A stretch of DNA of 64,000 nucleotides from QHXQ01 sp036389375 (lineage in GTDB: Bacteria > Acidobacteriota > Blastocatellia > Pyrinomonadales > Pyrinomonadaceae), in assembly GCA_036389375.1 (NCBI GenBank), contig DASVQA010000009.1, positions 20,947 to 84,946 on the forward strand. Direction: 5' to 3'. The notes below the pieces were generated by a model. The model was not told where the DNA came from. It worked only from the letters and a program-made list of their open reading frames with translations, and did not search any database. Position 1 is the first letter of the stretch, and every line of letters starts with the position of its first letter. Below, piece by piece: positions 62,897 through 64,000 of the stretch. The position numbers were made by a program, and so were the translations under genes.

Positions 62897-64000
62897 ATGA
62901 GAGTGCTCCTGTGCATTTCCGTCCTGCTCATGATCGCCGCCGTCGGCGCGGCGCAGCCGACGGCGGGCACGCCGCAGAATCGCGCGGTCGGTGTCGTGAC
63001 GGCGGTTGACGCGCCCGCGCGCCGCATCAAGATCAAAACCGACGACGGCCGCCAACTGACCATCCAACTCGACGACGTGACGCCCCTCCTGCGCGTGCCG
63101 CCGGGTGCGGCGGGCGCGGACGGGGCCGTAAAGACGACGCTCGCGGAGGTCGCCGTCGGCGAGCGCGTGTTCGCGCGCGGCACGCTGGCGGCGGACGGCG
63201 CAGGCTTCGTCGCGCAGCAGGTCGTTATCTCGCGCGTGGACGGCGCGGGGCGCGCCGGCACGGACGAGCGCGGGCGGGCGCTCGGCGGGCGCATCACGGC
63301 GCTTAAACCTGAAACGAAAGAGATCACCGTGCAGGCGCGCACGCCCGACGGGCAGGGGCGACAGGTCACGATTAGCGCCGCCGGCCCGCAGGTGCGTTTC
63401 CTACGCATCGCGCCCGACTCGCTCAGTCTGAAAGACGCCCTGCCGGGATCGTTCGCCGCCTTGCAGCTTGGCGACCAACTGCGCGCCACCGGCGAGCGCA
63501 GCGCCGACGGCACACGCTTCACAGCCGAAGAGATCGTCAGCGGTTCGATCCTGCGCGTCGGCGGCACGGTCACAGGCATCAACGCGGCAGCCAACGAGAT
63601 CACCATCAGCACGCCCGCGAGCGATAAGCCGCTCGTCGTCGCGCTCGGTGCGCGCTCACAGTTGCGCCGCATCCCGGCGGAAACGGCCGCCGCCTTCGAG
63701 CGTGAACGCGCGCAGGCGCGCACCGGCACGGGCGGGCGCGACGCGGCGCGCGGTACTACCAGCGGCAACGACACCCGGCCCGACGCACGTCCGCGCCGCG
63801 ACGGACAGACGATGCAGGAACTGTTTCGCAGCCTGCCCGTCGTCACGCTCGCCGATTTGAAGCGGGGCGATGCCGTGCTCGTCACCGGCACACCGGGCGC
63901 GGACGCGGCGCGGCTGACGGCCATCATTCTGCTGACGGGCGACGCGGAACTGCTGACACGTCTGCAAGGGCAGCAAGGCGACGCACGCCGCGCCAACATG
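62897..64000 (+). CDS. Secreted DUF5666-like repeat protein (3' end outside window)
   Basis: ATG 62897 follows GGAG and opens a frame that continues past the right edge (368 codons seen). It has a signal peptide (MRVLLCISVLLMIAAVGAAQ). The rest is a series of 70-80-residue beta units alternating 'GVVTAVDAPARRIKIKTDDGRQLTI' with 'VAVGERVFARGTLAADGAGFVAQQVV', the OB-like pattern of DUF5666 domains. A Arg/Gly/Asp-rich linker lies around residue 275. Codon use supports this frame over the long open frame on the other strand. Function unknown. Confidence 0.75.
   Translation, partial: MRVLLCISVLLMIAAVGAAQPTAGTPQNRAVGVVTAVDAPARRIKIKTDDGRQLTIQLDDVTPLLRVPPGAAGADGAVKTTLAEVAVGERVFARGTLAADGAGFVAQQVVISRVDGAGRAGTDERGRALGGRITALKPETKEITVQARTPDGQGRQVTISAAGPQVRFLRIAPDSLSLKDALPGSFAALQLGDQLRATGERSADGTRFTAEEIVSGSILRVGGTVTGINAAANEITISTPASDKPLVVALGARSQLRRIPAETAAAFERERAQARTGTGGRDAARGTTSGNDTRPDARPRRDGQTMQELFRSLPVVTLADLKRGDAVLVTGTPGADAARLTAIILLTGDAELLTRLQGQQGDARRANM

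Noticed and set aside
62752..63999. 415-codon minus-strand open frame at the right edge
   Set aside because: The plus strand here encodes a signal peptide and repeated DUF5666-like units; the minus frame is Arg/Ser/Pro-rich noise.

Overview
The window is GC-rich bacterial chromosome with no insertion sequence, CRISPR array, rRNA or tRNA that I can see. Gene content points to an Acidobacteriota, most likely class Blastocatellia: a VPS10/BNR-repeat giant secreted protein, many signal-peptide-bearing peptidases and esterases, SpoIIE-type phosphatases (one fused to a DksA-type zinc finger), and long intergenic hairpins built from repeated 6-8 base words. This placement is inference from family content and style, not from a marker search.

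Region 1 (1-6.9 kb) is the most interesting part. It holds a RiPP biosynthetic cluster: a cytochrome P450 (cut by the left edge), an 82-residue precursor ending in Trp-Leu-Tyr-Asp, an MNIO/DUF692 enzyme, its partner protein with a C-terminal recognition-like domain, a cobalamin-binding radical SAM enzyme and a SAM methyltransferase. The MNIO, partner and radical SAM genes overlap by ATGA. This enzyme set matches the recently described aminopyruvatide type, in which a C-terminal Asp becomes a keto acid and two aromatic residues are cross-linked; here the first aromatic is Trp. An M15-like peptidase follows under its own promoter.

Region 2 (7-26 kb) carries secreted and envelope functions: the VPS10 protein with a LolA-like partner, a leaderless HTH gene, a serine beta-lactamase-like hydrolase with TPRs, an esterase, an MBL-fold hydrolase, an acyltransferase-type membrane protein, a MocR regulator whose operator recurs near a PEP-mutase-family gene, decayed protease remnants around an EF-hand protein, a release-factor-like protein, MsrB and an M28 peptidase. 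Region 3 (26-35 kb) has moeA-moaC, an M50 peptidase, uvrA, a YqeY protein and two secreted proteins.

Region 4 (35-48 kb) is a core operon: rimP (behind a terminator-like leader), nusA, infB, rbfA, nrnA, accD, folC, a NUDIX hydrolase, a CPBP protease and a CrtI-like oxidoreductase. Region 5 (48-53 kb) has a lipoprotein-like metalloprotease, PilT and a GAF-SpoIIE phosphatase. Region 6 (52.9-57.8 kb) looks like a phage- or plasmid-derived module: primase, ImmA/IrrE protein and XRE repressor on one strand, and a SWIM-Rad52 annealing protein with two small genes on the other, around a shared operator. Region 7 (57.8-64 kb) holds the DksA-SpoIIE fusion, two VOC proteins, an isochorismatase-family hydrolase, a CtpA-type protease and a secreted DUF5666-like protein running off the right edge.
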